A stretch of 64,000 bases of DNA from Methanoregula sp. (GTDB lineage Archaea; Halobacteriota; Methanomicrobia; Methanomicrobiales; Methanospirillaceae): contig CP112999.1 in the NCBI GenBank assembly GCA_026625165.1, forward strand, positions 992,001-1,056,000, given 5' to 3'. Shown here one piece after another: positions 1-8,288 of the stretch (positions are counted from its first letter, which is position 1; every line of letters starts with the position of its first letter). The position numbers and the translations under genes are program-made. The notes beneath the pieces are model-generated. The model saw only the letters and a list, made by a program, of their open reading frames with translations, was not told where the DNA came from and made no database searches.

Positions 1-210
1 TCGTTCCGCGGGCATGAGTTCCATTATTCTGATGTCACGCTGGAACCATCCACCCGGTATGCCTACCGTCTCTCGCGGGGAATCGGAATTCGGGACAATC
101 TTGATGGTGCAATAACGCACCGTACGCTGGGGAGTTACACACATCTACACCCTCTGGCAAGCAGAGGGATGTTACAGCATTTTGTTAACAACTGCCGGGA
201 CAAGATCTAA
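1..210 (+). CDS. cfbB: Ni-sirohydrochlorin / cobyrinate a,c-diamide synthase, C-terminal end (partial)
   Basis: Only the last 69 codons are present, in frame from base 1 to a TAA at 208-210. The residues Gly-His-Glu-Phe-His-Tyr-Ser near the start are typical of the C-terminal glutamine amidotransferase (CobB/CbiA) domain, which uses glutamine to amidate the a and c side chains of a cobyrinate-type or nickel-sirohydrochlorin ring. In methanogens the same fold serves coenzyme F430 synthesis (CfbB) or cobamide synthesis (CbiA); a 69-residue tail cannot tell them apart, and CfbB is preferred only because the genome looks methanogenic. The N-terminal ATP-binding domain lies outside the window. Confidence 0.75.
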   Translation, partial: SFRGHEFHYSDVTLEPSTRYAYRLSRGIGIRDNLDGAITHRTLGSYTHLHPLASRGMLQHFVNNCRDKI

Positions 211-316
211 ATCCAGTGGGGAAAATCTTCGTCCTTAACAAAATTTTAGATCCATATCAAGCTTTTTAAAAATAAACCTGGGAAAGCCATGGGAATTTTT
301 TTTGTTTGGTAACCTG

Positions 317-886
317 TCAGGATTTTGTCGTGGTTCCATCTCTTTCAAAATCCACAATTTTATCAACAAACGCTGACATCTGGGATAGAATTACCGGATC
401 CAACCCTTTTTCTACACAGAGAAAGATCCCGGATACATCCGAGAGCTTTAGTTTGTTGACGACAAAATGGAGAAACTTGGACGCTGTGGCGGCAGGAATG
501 TGGATAAGGAGCATGCTCACCGAATCAAACATGATGCATTTTTTCACCGGGAATCTGTTTGAGCAACTCGGTGATTGCGATCCCGAGATCGGTGAGGTTT
601 GCAGGGTTATTGACAAATTTTACCCGGGAATTCGGTTCACATACCCCGCCTGAATACTGGGTTACGGCATCAATTACAAAAAATTTCTCCTGATCGATCC
701 CTTCCTTTGCATAGGTCTTTGCAAGGATTTGATACGGCTGGTTCATGGTGATGATGGGGGGGTACATCCCCGCTCAACAATATTTTTTATGACAGATATA
801 TTCATGGCATTGATCATTTCGGGTGGAGCGAGCATCAGGTAAAGGAAGCTGTCATCCTGTATATCGATTTTGACGGCACCTGCCAC
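317..886 (-). pseudogene. Frameshifted KaiC/RecA-like regulator remnant
   Basis: Two overlapping reading frames read as one protein only if a frameshift is corrected. The upstream piece (to about 545) reads Asn-Leu-Thr-Asp-Leu-Gly-Ile-Ala-Ile and the downstream piece Cys-Ile-Met-Phe-Asp-Ser-Val-Ser, as in archaeal KaiC/RecA-fold proteins without an obvious Walker A motif. The shift lies in a run of six A (minus strand, near 543). A second shift in a run of seven C near 763 separates this from an upstream segment reading Leu-Ala-Pro-Pro-Glu-Met. The true start is uncertain: GTG at 886 and ATG at 835 are both possible, or the segment may once have been fused to the upstream PAS gene. The family assignment is from memory of similar methanogen proteins and is tentative. 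Nearly every other gene in the window is intact, so decay is likelier than poor sequence. Confidence 0.55.
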
Positions 887-1556
887 AATTTCACTTCCCG
901 ATAAAAAAATTGTCTGAATTCATCAGGTATTTCTTCGCGTTCTTTTGAAACCTTTTCTGCAAGTTCCTCAAGGTTGACGACCATCTTCTCAATATTATAT
1001 GCCTGGATCTGGATCTGCATCCGGATATCCTCATCATCATATTCCCCGTCTTTTACGTGTGCTGCAATTATCTGGAGATTGTTTTTTGTAATTTCAAGGG
1101 GTTTGTTTATCCTCATGACAGATTCACTCATATAAGCAATAAGGGCAATTTTCCTGTCTTCTGCTTTTTTCTGGTCCCTGATATCAACAAAACTCTCAAT
1201 AAGGTAGTCCTTTCCTTTCATCGGAGCTCTTGCAACCGTTTTTAAAATCGGCACCGTCTCCCCTTTTGCATTGATGAGGATGCGCTTGGTGTTTTCGATG
1301 GTTTTGTGAAGATCAGTAATCGGGCACTGACCGCAGTGTGCCGGACAGACAAAATCATGGCATACATGATCTACCAGTTTTTCTTTAGGGATACCTATCA
1401 TAGCCTCTGCAATCGGGTTTGCATCCATGATTGTATGGGTTTCTGGATCCACAATCAGGATCCCGGTCTGAATTTTTTCAATACCATCCTGAAAACATCA
1501 TCAGAGGTTTTATCCTCTTTTCCCAATGAGCCTGATATCAAACCTTTCTTTTTCAT
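835..1556 (-). pseudogene. Frameshifted PAS-domain sensor protein
   Basis: The longest intact stretch (835-1452) encodes a PAS domain containing Cys-His-Asp-Phe-Val-Cys-Pro and Cys-Pro-Ile, a cysteine-rich PAS variant common in Methanomicrobiales sensors, followed by a helical region. Its apparent start is inside the PAS fold. The natural start is ATG 1556, preceded by GGTTGGTGGG, but that frame runs off after about 22 codons. Losing one base near 1490 joins it to Asp-Gly-Ile-Glu-Lys-Ile-Gln-Thr-Gly, which leads straight into the PAS domain. A further shift in a run of seven T near 905 replaces the natural C-terminus. With the next locus, four frameshifts fall within 1.24 kb. There is no kinase or other output domain, so the intact ancestor was probably a small signal-sensing partner. 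Confidence 0.6.
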
Positions 1557-1775
1557 GTCCCACCAACCTGATGATACCAGTATTATATAAACCGCACTAA
1601 ATATTTCCCGTTCTGTCGACTGATGGAGTCTAATTCTGCACCTCTATTAGGTGATTGAGAAAGTCCCTGTGCCAGAAAATTGCAAAAAAAAATAGTACAA
1701 AATTTTTTCCTTTCTCTCATTCAGATCAACCCGGATAAAGAAAACTACAAAACAACAGACACCCCACCTTAACCT

Positions 1776-2648
1776 ATGATAATATACATCGATGGGAAAT
1801 ACCTCCCCGATGATCAGGCAAAGATCTCGGTGTTTGACCATGGGTTCCTGTACGGTGACGGGGTGTTTGAGGGTATCAGAGCCTATAACGGCCGGGTGTT
1901 CCGGTTAAAGGAACATCTTGACCGGCTGTATGATTCGGCAAAGACAATCGACCTGCATCCCCCGCTCTCAAAGGATGAGATCGCGGAGGTCATCTGCGAG
2001 GTACTACGGAAGAATAAGCTGGAAAATGCCTATATACGCCCGATCATCAGCAGGGGTGTCGGCGATCTCGGGCTTGATCCCCGCAAATGCCCGAAACCAT
2101 CGGTCATCGTTATCGCGACCAGCTGGGGCGCAATGTACGGCGACCTCTATAATAAAGGATTAAAGGCAATCACGGTTTCAGTCCGGCGGAACCCGGCAGA
2201 AGCGCTTCCTCCGAATGTAAAAAGCCTCAATTACCTTAACAACATCCTCGCAAAGATCGAGGCGAATTACAAGGGTGGCGACGAAGCGATCTTCTTTGAT
2301 ACCAACGGGTATGTATCTGAAGGTTCCGGGGATAACCTGTACGTTGTGAAGAATGGGGAGATCTTCACCCCGTCTACGCTCAACAACCTGCGCGGGATAA
2401 CCCGGATAGTACTTCTGGAGATCGCAAAGTCAATGGGAATCACGGTTAAAGAGCAGAACCTCGGCTATTTCGATCTTTATTCCGCAGACGAGATGATCTG
2501 CACGGGTACGGCGGCTGAAGTCGCACCGATCACTTGGGTAGACGGGCGTATCATTGGCAATGGCACACCCGGGCCGGTCACCCGGCAGCTGATGGCGGCG
2601 TTTAAGACCGTCACAGAAAAAGAAGGCACCCCGATCCATAAAAAATAA
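1776..2648 (+). CDS. ilvE: Branched-chain amino acid aminotransferase
   Basis: A 290-residue fold-type IV PLP enzyme that transfers the amino group between glutamate and the 2-oxo acids of leucine, isoleucine and valine, the last step of branched-chain synthesis in the cytosol. The N-terminus has [16 protein letters not shown], typical of IlvE, and the PLP lysine is expected in Asn-Val-Lys-Ser-Leu-Asn-Tyr near residue 150. A second signature, Glu-Gly-Ser-Gly-Asp-Asn, follows near residue 190. Full length for the family. It is separate from the cimA-ilvB-ilvN operon about 11 kb away and has no good Shine-Dalgarno sequence, so it may be translated from a short or leaderless transcript. D-amino acid or aminodeoxychorismate enzymes share the fold, but the motifs favour IlvE. 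Confidence 0.92.
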   Translation: MIIYIDGKYLPDDQAKISVFDHGFLYGDGVFEGIRAYNGRVFRLKEHLDRLYDSAKTIDLHPPLSKDEIAEVICEVLRKNKLENAYIRPIISRGVGDLGLDPRKCPKPSVIVIATSWGAMYGDLYNKGLKAITVSVRRNPAEALPPNVKSLNYLNNILAKIEANYKGGDEAIFFDTNGYVSEGSGDNLYVVKNGEIFTPSTLNNLRGITRIVLLEIAKSMGITVKEQNLGYFDLYSADEMICTGTAAEVAPITWVDGRIIGNGTPGPVTRQLMAAFKTVTEKEGTPIHKK

Positions 2649-2706
2649 AAACAACAGTATCTCCCAAATCTTTTTATTCGGTGCAATGCAACTAGTAAAA
2701 ACGTCT

Positions 2707-2781
2707 GCTGCTATAGTGTAGTCCGGCCAATCATGCGGGCCTTTCACGCCCGCGACTGGGGTTCGAATCCCCATAGCAGCA
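2707..2781 (+). tRNA. tRNA-Glu (anticodon UUC)
   Basis: A 75-base cloverleaf: acceptor GCTGCTA pairs with TAGCAGC, discriminator A at 2781, T-arm containing GGTTCGAATCC. The anticodon loop CTTTCAC gives TTC at 2743-2745, reading GAA/GAG. The CCA end is not encoded. No intron. Confidence 0.95.
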
Positions 2782-2939
2782 CTTTTCAGGTCGGTTGGAA
2801 TTTAATTATGGATTGTTCCTGCGTTTTTCAATTCTTTCCACCAGTAACTACTCTATTCTTTTATAAGGTGCACGATTTTCGCCGGTCAAATTGATGAACT
2901 CTATCCGCTCTCTAAAATAACAGGACAACTTAATTGAAT

Positions 2940-3596
2940 ATGCCGGATAATCTCTATCCGTCAGGACATCTGATGACCGATTTTAGGGCCGCATGGGATC
3001 AAGAGTATGGATCCCGCGGTCAGTTGTGGGGAGGAAACACATTGTCCCCACCGGATATTCCGGCTGGTTCCCGGGTACTTGAGATCGGGTGCGGGAGCGG
3101 AAAGACGGTCGGTGCACTCATGAATCGTTCTTGTGATATTACAGCAATCGATTTTTCAAAAAAAGCAGTCCGGATGAGTCACCGGATCGTAACCAGGCAT
3201 CACACCGGAGATGCTCTTGTTGCCGATGCACGTTTCCTTCCCTTTATTAATGATACGTTTGACATTATTGTTGCCATCCATGTCATCGGCCATATGCAGA
3301 TGGAAGATCGCCAGATAATCGCTATAGAATCTGCACGTGTCCTTAAACCTGGCGGAAACCTGTTTTTTTCAGAATTTTCTGTCAATGACATGCGCAAGGG
3401 GTCCGGGAAAGAGGTGGAAGAAGCCACGTATCTTCGGGGTGGCGGGATTATTACCCATTATTTTACAGAACCGGAAATTAAGGCTCTTTATTGTACACTC
3501 TCCCATCAATCCATCATTACCCGCTACTGGAAAATGCGGGTGAAAGGCAGGGACCTGTTGCGAGCTGAAATTGTTGCGATATTTTCTAAACCTTAA
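2940..3596 (+). CDS. SAM-dependent class I methyltransferase
   Basis: A 218-residue Rossmann-fold methyltransferase. Motif I Val-Leu-Glu-Ile-Gly-Cys-Gly-Ser-Gly-Lys binds SAM near residue 45. A post-I acidic residue follows (Thr-Ala-Ile-Asp-Phe-Ser), then Ala-Arg-Phe-Leu-Pro-Phe and a Leu-Lys-Pro-Gly-Gly turn, the pattern of the Methyltransf_11 group. The substrate cannot be told from sequence. An in-frame TTG at 2934 could add two residues; ATG 2940 is preferred. It stands alone between tRNA-Glu and a DedA gene. Confidence 0.85.
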   Translation: MPDNLYPSGHLMTDFRAAWDQEYGSRGQLWGGNTLSPPDIPAGSRVLEIGCGSGKTVGALMNRSCDITAIDFSKKAVRMSHRIVTRHHTGDALVADARFLPFINDTFDIIVAIHVIGHMQMEDRQIIAIESARVLKPGGNLFFSEFSVNDMRKGSGKEVEEATYLRGGGIITHYFTEPEIKALYCTLSHQSIITRYWKMRVKGRDLLRAEIVAIFSKP

Positions 3597-3742
3597 ATTT
3601 TTTTTGGATGCTGAAATTTCACTCCTTTATTGTCTGATAAATTATCAGATGGTATTTTTCCGGTATCGGAATACCTTTCGGATCAAAGAAAACCTGTTGT
3701 ACTCATGTTCATATAGAAATCATTCCAACCTTAAGGGCAGGC

Positions 3743-4399
3743 ATGCTGCTATCCATACTTGAATTTTTTATTCATATTGACCAGAACCTTTACTCTGTAA
3801 TCCAGCAATACGGGATGTGGACATATCTAATACTCTTTTTAATCATCTTCCTTGAAACGGGTTTTGTGATTACACCTTTTTTGCCCGGAGATTCCCTGCT
3901 CTTTGTGGCCGGTGCATGTGTTGCGAGCGGCCTTCTGGAGATTCAGTGGCTGCTTGCCGCTTTCATACTCGGAGCGGTTCTTGGGGATACCGTAAACTAC
4001 TGGATCGGCAACTTCATCGGTTTGAAGGTTCTCCAGTTAAGGTTCCCGAATATTATGAAAAAGGAGTATATCGACCGCACATATGGTTTTTACGAACGGT
4101 ATGGGGGCATGACAATCTTTGTCGCCCGTTTTGTGCCGCTCATACGCACATTCGCGCCATTCCTTGCCGGAGTCGGCTCGATGGATTACCGCAGGTTTCT
4201 CATCTATAATGTGATTGGCGGCGTAGTGTGGTCGGTGGGTGTGGTGCTTGCAGGGTATTTTTTCGGCACCCTGCCCATTGTCAAGCAAAACCTCAACCTC
4301 TTAATTTATCTCGTGATACTTGTGACGGCAGCGACCATTATTGTGATAATTGCCGGGCTTGTATCCGCGTACCGGAACCCGCCTACAAAACCTGGATAA
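3743..4399 (+). CDS. DedA family (SNARE-associated / VTT domain) membrane protein
   Basis: A 218-residue integral membrane protein of the DedA/TVP38 superfamily, implicated in other organisms in flipping polyprenyl-phosphate or phospholipid carriers and in proton-motive-force homeostasis. Family marks are Glu-Thr-Gly-Phe with Phe-Leu-Pro-Gly-Asp-Ser near residues 33-48, and Ala-Arg-Phe-Val-Pro-Leu-Ile-Arg-Thr-Phe-Ala-Pro near residue 125, the conserved re-entrant arginine region. Four to five hydrophobic segments are visible. Start ATG 3743 follows AAGGGCAGG. The specific lipid substrate is unknown. Confidence 0.88.
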   Translation: MLLSILEFFIHIDQNLYSVIQQYGMWTYLILFLIIFLETGFVITPFLPGDSLLFVAGACVASGLLEIQWLLAAFILGAVLGDTVNYWIGNFIGLKVLQLRFPNIMKKEYIDRTYGFYERYGGMTIFVARFVPLIRTFAPFLAGVGSMDYRRFLIYNVIGGVVWSVGVVLAGYFFGTLPIVKQNLNLLIYLVILVTAATIIVIIAGLVSAYRNPPTKPG

Positions 4400-4450
4400 A
4401 AATAAATCAACAGCATCAACACAAAAATTAAAAAAGCCTCAATAAAAAAA

Positions 4451-5536
4451 TCATTTTCCTTTTGTCCTGGTGATGGTAAGTCCCTTATTATCCACCCTGG
4501 TGCTGATTGCAACCGAAAGTCCCATGGGTTTTATCAGTTTCTCAAGAGCCTTTCGATCCTTTTTTGTAACCACTGCAATCGACGGGCCCACCGAGCTCAT
4601 ACCAACAAATTCGAGACCTGCTTCGCGCAACAGGCTCATGTAATGGTAAATCCCGTAACTATGGTGCTCCACCTCAGCCCGTTTGGATCCCCGAAACTCA
4701 ATCTCCCAGATGATATCGCCAATCTTTTGTAAGTCTCCCCGCTCGAGCGCCGGGATAAGATCCATGAGGAACAGATACGCTTTGAGCTCACGGTCCCGGT
4801 AATCAAGGGTCCGGGCTTTATTCATAAGCAGGTCAAACTCCTTGGTACCTGCAGATGAAATATCCGTAGGCGGGATAACGATATGCACGTGCCTGCCCTC
4901 TGCAAACGGATGGTGGTAGACAAGTGCCAGTTCATCGCCCATCACCGCCATGCCACCATGGGTGCTTACTGCGGGACCCACGCCGGTCTCAAACCCGAAC
5001 GCGATGGTTCCGTCAGCGGTCTCTTCCACATAGTTATGGCCGATCAGTGTGCGCAACTGGCTGTTGGTGAGCGGTGAGCCAACCGCTTCATTGAGCGCTG
5101 TGGCAACGGCGATCATCACTGTGCTCGTCGACCCGAGACCTACATGTTTGTGCTGGTGATCGGTCGCCCGTATACGGAACCCTCCCTTGTATCCTGTTGC
5201 TCTTTTAAAGACTTCCACAAAATTTCGGATGATTGGTCCACGGTCGTAATCAATCGTGAGACCGGTTTTGGTGCATTCTGCTACAGCCATGCAATAACAC
5301 TGGATAGCAAACCCGATCCCGCCACCTCCCGGATGGTCAGGAGCAAACCGGTTCATGTCTAGCACGGTCAGGTGGATGCGGGCTGGAGCAACGACGGTTA
5401 TAGTCCCTTTGGATGGCTTGAGAGCGTACTTCTTTTTCTCGTATCCAAGGGTTTTGATGATTGTTCCCGGTTGGAAAGTTTTAAACTCGTATTCCACAAG
5501 ATCAAGGTCTCCGCCGCGTATCTTCATGGTTGCCAT
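4451..5536 (-). CDS. GHMP-kinase-fold enzyme, beta-RFAP synthase family
   Basis: A 361-residue member of the GHMP superfamily. After an unusual 45-residue N-terminal extension it shows Ala-Pro-Ala-Arg-Ile-His-Leu-Thr, a glycine run Gly-Gly-Gly-Gly-Ile-Gly-Phe, and the phosphate-binding motif Gly-Leu-Gly-Ser-Thr-Ser-Thr. This arrangement matches beta-ribofuranosylaminobenzene 5'-phosphate synthase, which condenses p-hydroxybenzoate or p-aminobenzoate with PRPP at the first committed step of methanopterin synthesis. A related GHMP sugar or acid kinase cannot be excluded, because the family contains paralogues. Transcribed alone on the minus strand, convergent with the DedA gene. Confidence 0.7.
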   Translation of the reverse strand: MATMKIRGGDLDLVEYEFKTFQPGTIIKTLGYEKKKYALKPSKGTITVVAPARIHLTVLDMNRFAPDHPGGGGIGFAIQCYCMAVAECTKTGLTIDYDRGPIIRNFVEVFKRATGYKGGFRIRATDHQHKHVGLGSTSTVMIAVATALNEAVGSPLTNSQLRTLIGHNYVEETADGTIAFGFETGVGPAVSTHGGMAVMGDELALVYHHPFAEGRHVHIVIPPTDISSAGTKEFDLLMNKARTLDYRDRELKAYLFLMDLIPALERGDLQKIGDIIWEIEFRGSKRAEVEHHSYGIYHYMSLLREAGLEFVGMSSVGPSIAVVTKKDRKALEKLIKPMGLSVAISTRVDNKGLTITRTKGK

Positions 5537-5624
5537 AGGTACCTCATAGTATACAGACTGGTTAAAGATTTTCTGGTTTGTTACAATCTCTAAAATGTGT
5601 TTTTTTAAAAGTTGTTATCGGATT

Positions 5625-6068
5625 TCATGAGGACGTCCTGATAGCCACGCCGTCAAATTCCGCGACGGGGCTATCTCCTTCATAGACCATGACTCGGAAC
5701 GTGGAATATCTTCCATTCTCTGCAACCAGTTCCGCGATCGCTTCGAGATCCCCTCTTGCCGGTGCGATATACTGGATGTGAATTGAGACTGCGACACGAT
5801 GAACCGTCCCGGCATTTGCTGCCATCCCAAAAGCATGGTCAGCAAGAGAGAAAACTGCCCCGCCGTGAATAACTCCATTTGGATTGTTCTTTTTTACAGA
5901 AGGCATGAACACGCGGGCATACCCATCCCGTGCTTCAATTACTTCCAGCTCCAGCAGCCGGGCAAATTCACTCTCATCAAAGACGGCGATACGTTCCTGC
6001 ACTTTACCTGGTATGGATGTGTGGCTTGTGTGCAGGATTTCTTTTTTTGGATCTGAATACCTCACCAT
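5625..6068 (-). CDS. PaaI-type hotdog thioesterase
   Basis: A 147-residue single hotdog domain. The signature Asn-Pro-Asn-Gly-Val-Ile-His-Gly-Gly-Ala near residue 65 forms the active-site loop and hot-dog helix, followed by Ser-Leu-Ala-Asp-His-Ala. Proteins of this type hydrolyse acyl- or aryl-CoA thioesters, often as a housekeeping function that recovers coenzyme A. The first 30 residues are poorly conserved, so a later start is possible. The substrate is unknown; flanking genes do not suggest a pathway. Confidence 0.87.
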   Translation of the reverse strand: MVRYSDPKKEILHTSHTSIPGKVQERIAVFDESEFARLLELEVIEARDGYARVFMPSVKKNNPNGVIHGGAVFSLADHAFGMAANAGTVHRVAVSIHIQYIAPARGDLEAIAELVAENGRYSTFRVMVYEGDSPVAEFDGVAIRTSS

Positions 6069-6135
6069 ATAAAGAAAAGATTTTTTTATTTATCGACTCG
6101 GAACCGTGGTTTGAGAGATCCCAATAATGTGTTCA

Positions 6136-6834
6136 TCATTTGTAATCCTTTTGCGAGTAGCTATACTTCTTTACCTCGCCCCCATGGGCAACAATATAGA
6201 TCCACTCATAGAGGGATTTGAGTGAGCCGTACTGCTGGTACCGGCGCATGGAAAACCCGACTTTCATTGCGCCGTCAAATTTCAGTCTGCCCTGCTTCTT
6301 CATGCGGAGCGCTATTTCGAGATCATCGCCTGCATCAATGCACCGGTACATACCTGCACGGATAACCGCATCTTTTGAAAAAGCGGTATTGCACCCAAGG
6401 GTGTAATAGAAGATTTTCGTATAATATCCAATACGGGAAAAGGTGTTTGCAAATAAAAGCGAAAACGAATTTTTCATACTCTCTTCAATGGGGTACACCG
6501 GGCCGTAGAGCAGGACAACTGATTTATCTTCAAACCCTTTGTTGATCGTTTCTATCCATGTTGGTGGGATGATGCAGTCCGCATCGGTTGTAGCGACAAT
6601 ATCCCCTGTTGCTGCCATGATGCCGTCATTACGTGCTCCCCCTACTTTCCTGCTTGTCTGGACAAAGACCTTGTCCGCATATTTCCCTGCGATCTCGCGG
6701 GTCCTGTCTTTGGAACCCCCGTCAACAACAATGACCTCATACTCGCTTCTTGGCACGGTCTGGTGGCGGAGCGAGACCAGGCACTGGGCGATGTTCTCCT
6801 CCTCATTGAATGTTGGAATAACGACCGAGATCAT
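6136..6834 (-). CDS. Glycosyltransferase family 2
   Basis: A 232-residue GT-A glycosyltransferase. It starts with Val-Val-Ile-Pro-Thr-Phe-Asn-Glu-Glu-Glu-Asn, has the metal/nucleotide Asp-Ala-Asp near residue 90 (Thr-Thr-Asp-Ala-Asp-Cys) and Gly-Asp-Asp-Leu-Glu-Ile-Ala-Leu near residue 170 in the place of the catalytic base. No transmembrane segment is obvious at the C-terminus. It probably transfers a sugar from a nucleotide or polyprenyl donor during cell-surface glycan or S-layer glycosylation. The next gene upstream on the same strand is an FAD flavoenzyme of the UDP-galactopyranose-mutase/amine-oxidase type, 62 bases away, suggesting one transcript and a shared glycan role. Confidence 0.9.
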   Translation of the reverse strand: MISVVIPTFNEEENIAQCLVSLRHQTVPRSEYEVIVVDGGSKDRTREIAGKYADKVFVQTSRKVGGARNDGIMAATGDIVATTDADCIIPPTWIETINKGFEDKSVVLLYGPVYPIEESMKNSFSLLFANTFSRIGYYTKIFYYTLGCNTAFSKDAVIRAGMYRCIDAGDDLEIALRMKKQGRLKFDGAMKVGFSMRRYQQYGSLKSLYEWIYIVAHGGEVKKYSYSQKDYK

Positions 6835-6896
6835 ATTAAACTCCTGTATGGTTTTTGATGGTTGCGGATATTAAGGATAATGCCAGGGCAGATTTG

Positions 6897-8213
6897 TCAG
6901 GTGGCGGGGCTCTCCTTTATAAAATCTATCACCCTGCGTATGCACCCATCCATATTCAGGTACTCGAACTCTGCAAACCTTCCGACAAGCGGAATACCGG
7001 CTGACATACAGTAGTCTTTTACAATCCGGATATTTTTCTGGTAATCAAGGTCATATACAACATAAGCGAACGGCTGTCGCATCACATGCGACCGGATAAT
7101 GCGGTCTTTGGTGATTATCCCCATCTTTTCGAGTGTTTCCGTCACTTCCAAGATAAGATCCGCATCAGGGATATGCGAGACTTCATCGCCGGACTGGTGG
7201 GTGATCTCGGCAAGGATCGAGCTGCAGCCTTCCGGGGCAGCATGCGGGCTGTAAGTCGAGGGAAACGAGATCCTGTTTGTCCTGCCCAGCGTGATCTCAG
7301 GGACATAGAGCCACGAGATTGGGGGGACTTCCCCTTTTACTTCAAGCGCGATGCACACAAGCGAATTGTATACGAGATCGCTGCATGCCTGCCGGACATC
7401 CAGGGGGACATTTGACAGGCAGGGCAGGAGGTGCTGGACCGGAATTGTTGAGATGCAGCGATCTGCTTTTACTACGTTGCTGCCATCACTGATGGTAAAC
7501 CGGGAACCATTCTTCCGGATTGAGTTGACAAAAAAGCCAGTCCGGATACGGTTTTCAATCGGCCCGGCTATAGCATGGATAAGCGCTTCGATACCGCCAT
7601 CCAGCGGATAGGAGAAGACAGCCTGATGGGAATAACCCTCTGTCGGAATCCCTATCGCAGATTTGATCACATCTTCAACCGGTGGGCGGGGGATCCGCCC
7701 GTCAACCCAGTGCTGGGACATCCGGTCCGTCGGGTATTTCCAAATCTTCTCATTATACGGCACCATGTAGCACTCGGCAATGCCCCTGCCGAATGTGTAA
7801 TAAATCCACTCCTTAAAATTTGACGGGTGTGGCATGGATCCTGTTTCAAAGGCGATCTGTGCTTTTACAAATTCATTGATACAGAAGAACCGGTCCTCGG
7901 GAGGAAGGTCAGAAAGGCCATTCTCGAAAGGGTACTTCACATATCGTCCCTTGTAAAAAATTCTGGTATTCCGGTTGTTGCGCTCTTCATTGCCCGCAAT
8001 CATCCGGCGCATGAAGCCAAGCACTTCCTCATCCCGGGAGAAGATGATATGGGATCCGCCAGTATCAAACGTGAACCCATTTTCCTGTACCGAACGACAC
8101 AGCCCGCCAGATTTTTGCTCCGCTTCAAGCACGATAACATCGTCGCCACGTTCATGGAGGAGCCGGGCAAGCGTAAGTCCTGAAAGGCCTCCTCCCAGAA
8201 TTGCTGTCGTCAC
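6897..8213 (-). CDS. FAD-dependent oxidoreductase of the protoporphyrinogen oxidase / UDP-galactopyranose mutase type
   Basis: A 438-residue flavoprotein. The N-terminal Rossmann motif Gly-Gly-Gly-Leu-Ser-Gly-Leu is followed by an acidic residue (Leu-Glu-Ala-Glu) and Gly-Gly-Leu-Cys-Arg-Ser, the FAD-binding pattern of amine-oxidase-like enzymes. The region around residues 130-190, with Tyr-Asn-Glu-Lys-Ile-Trp-Lys-Tyr-Pro, is shared with enzymes acting on nucleotide sugars or polyprenoids, including UDP-galactopyranose mutase relatives. Its position just upstream of a family 2 glycosyltransferase supports a surface-polysaccharide role. A tetrapyrrole or carotenoid substrate remains possible. 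Confidence 0.8.
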   Translation of the reverse strand: MTTAILGGGLSGLTLARLLHERGDDVIVLEAEQKSGGLCRSVQENGFTFDTGGSHIIFSRDEEVLGFMRRMIAGNEERNNRNTRIFYKGRYVKYPFENGLSDLPPEDRFFCINEFVKAQIAFETGSMPHPSNFKEWIYYTFGRGIAECYMVPYNEKIWKYPTDRMSQHWVDGRIPRPPVEDVIKSAIGIPTEGYSHQAVFSYPLDGGIEALIHAIAGPIENRIRTGFFVNSIRKNGSRFTISDGSNVVKADRCISTIPVQHLLPCLSNVPLDVRQACSDLVYNSLVCIALEVKGEVPPISWLYVPEITLGRTNRISFPSTYSPHAAPEGCSSILAEITHQSGDEVSHIPDADLILEVTETLEKMGIITKDRIIRSHVMRQPFAYVVYDLDYQKNIRIVKDYCMSAGIPLVGRFAEFEYLNMDGCIRRVIDFIKESPAT

Positions 8214-8288
8214 TATAAAAATAAGTTGGAGGTGAAGGGTATTTAGTGTTCACTCTTGTATTGAACGACAGGTAACAGATTAAAAAAT

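Noticed and set aside
306-653. Plus-strand frame opposite the frameshifted locus
   Set aside because: Opposite strand carries recognisable protein sequence across two frames; the plus frame has no motif.
835-837. TGATG stop-start overlap as proof of two intact coupled genes
   Set aside because: The frames on both sides run into homopolymer frameshifts, and the aligned protein sense continues in another frame.
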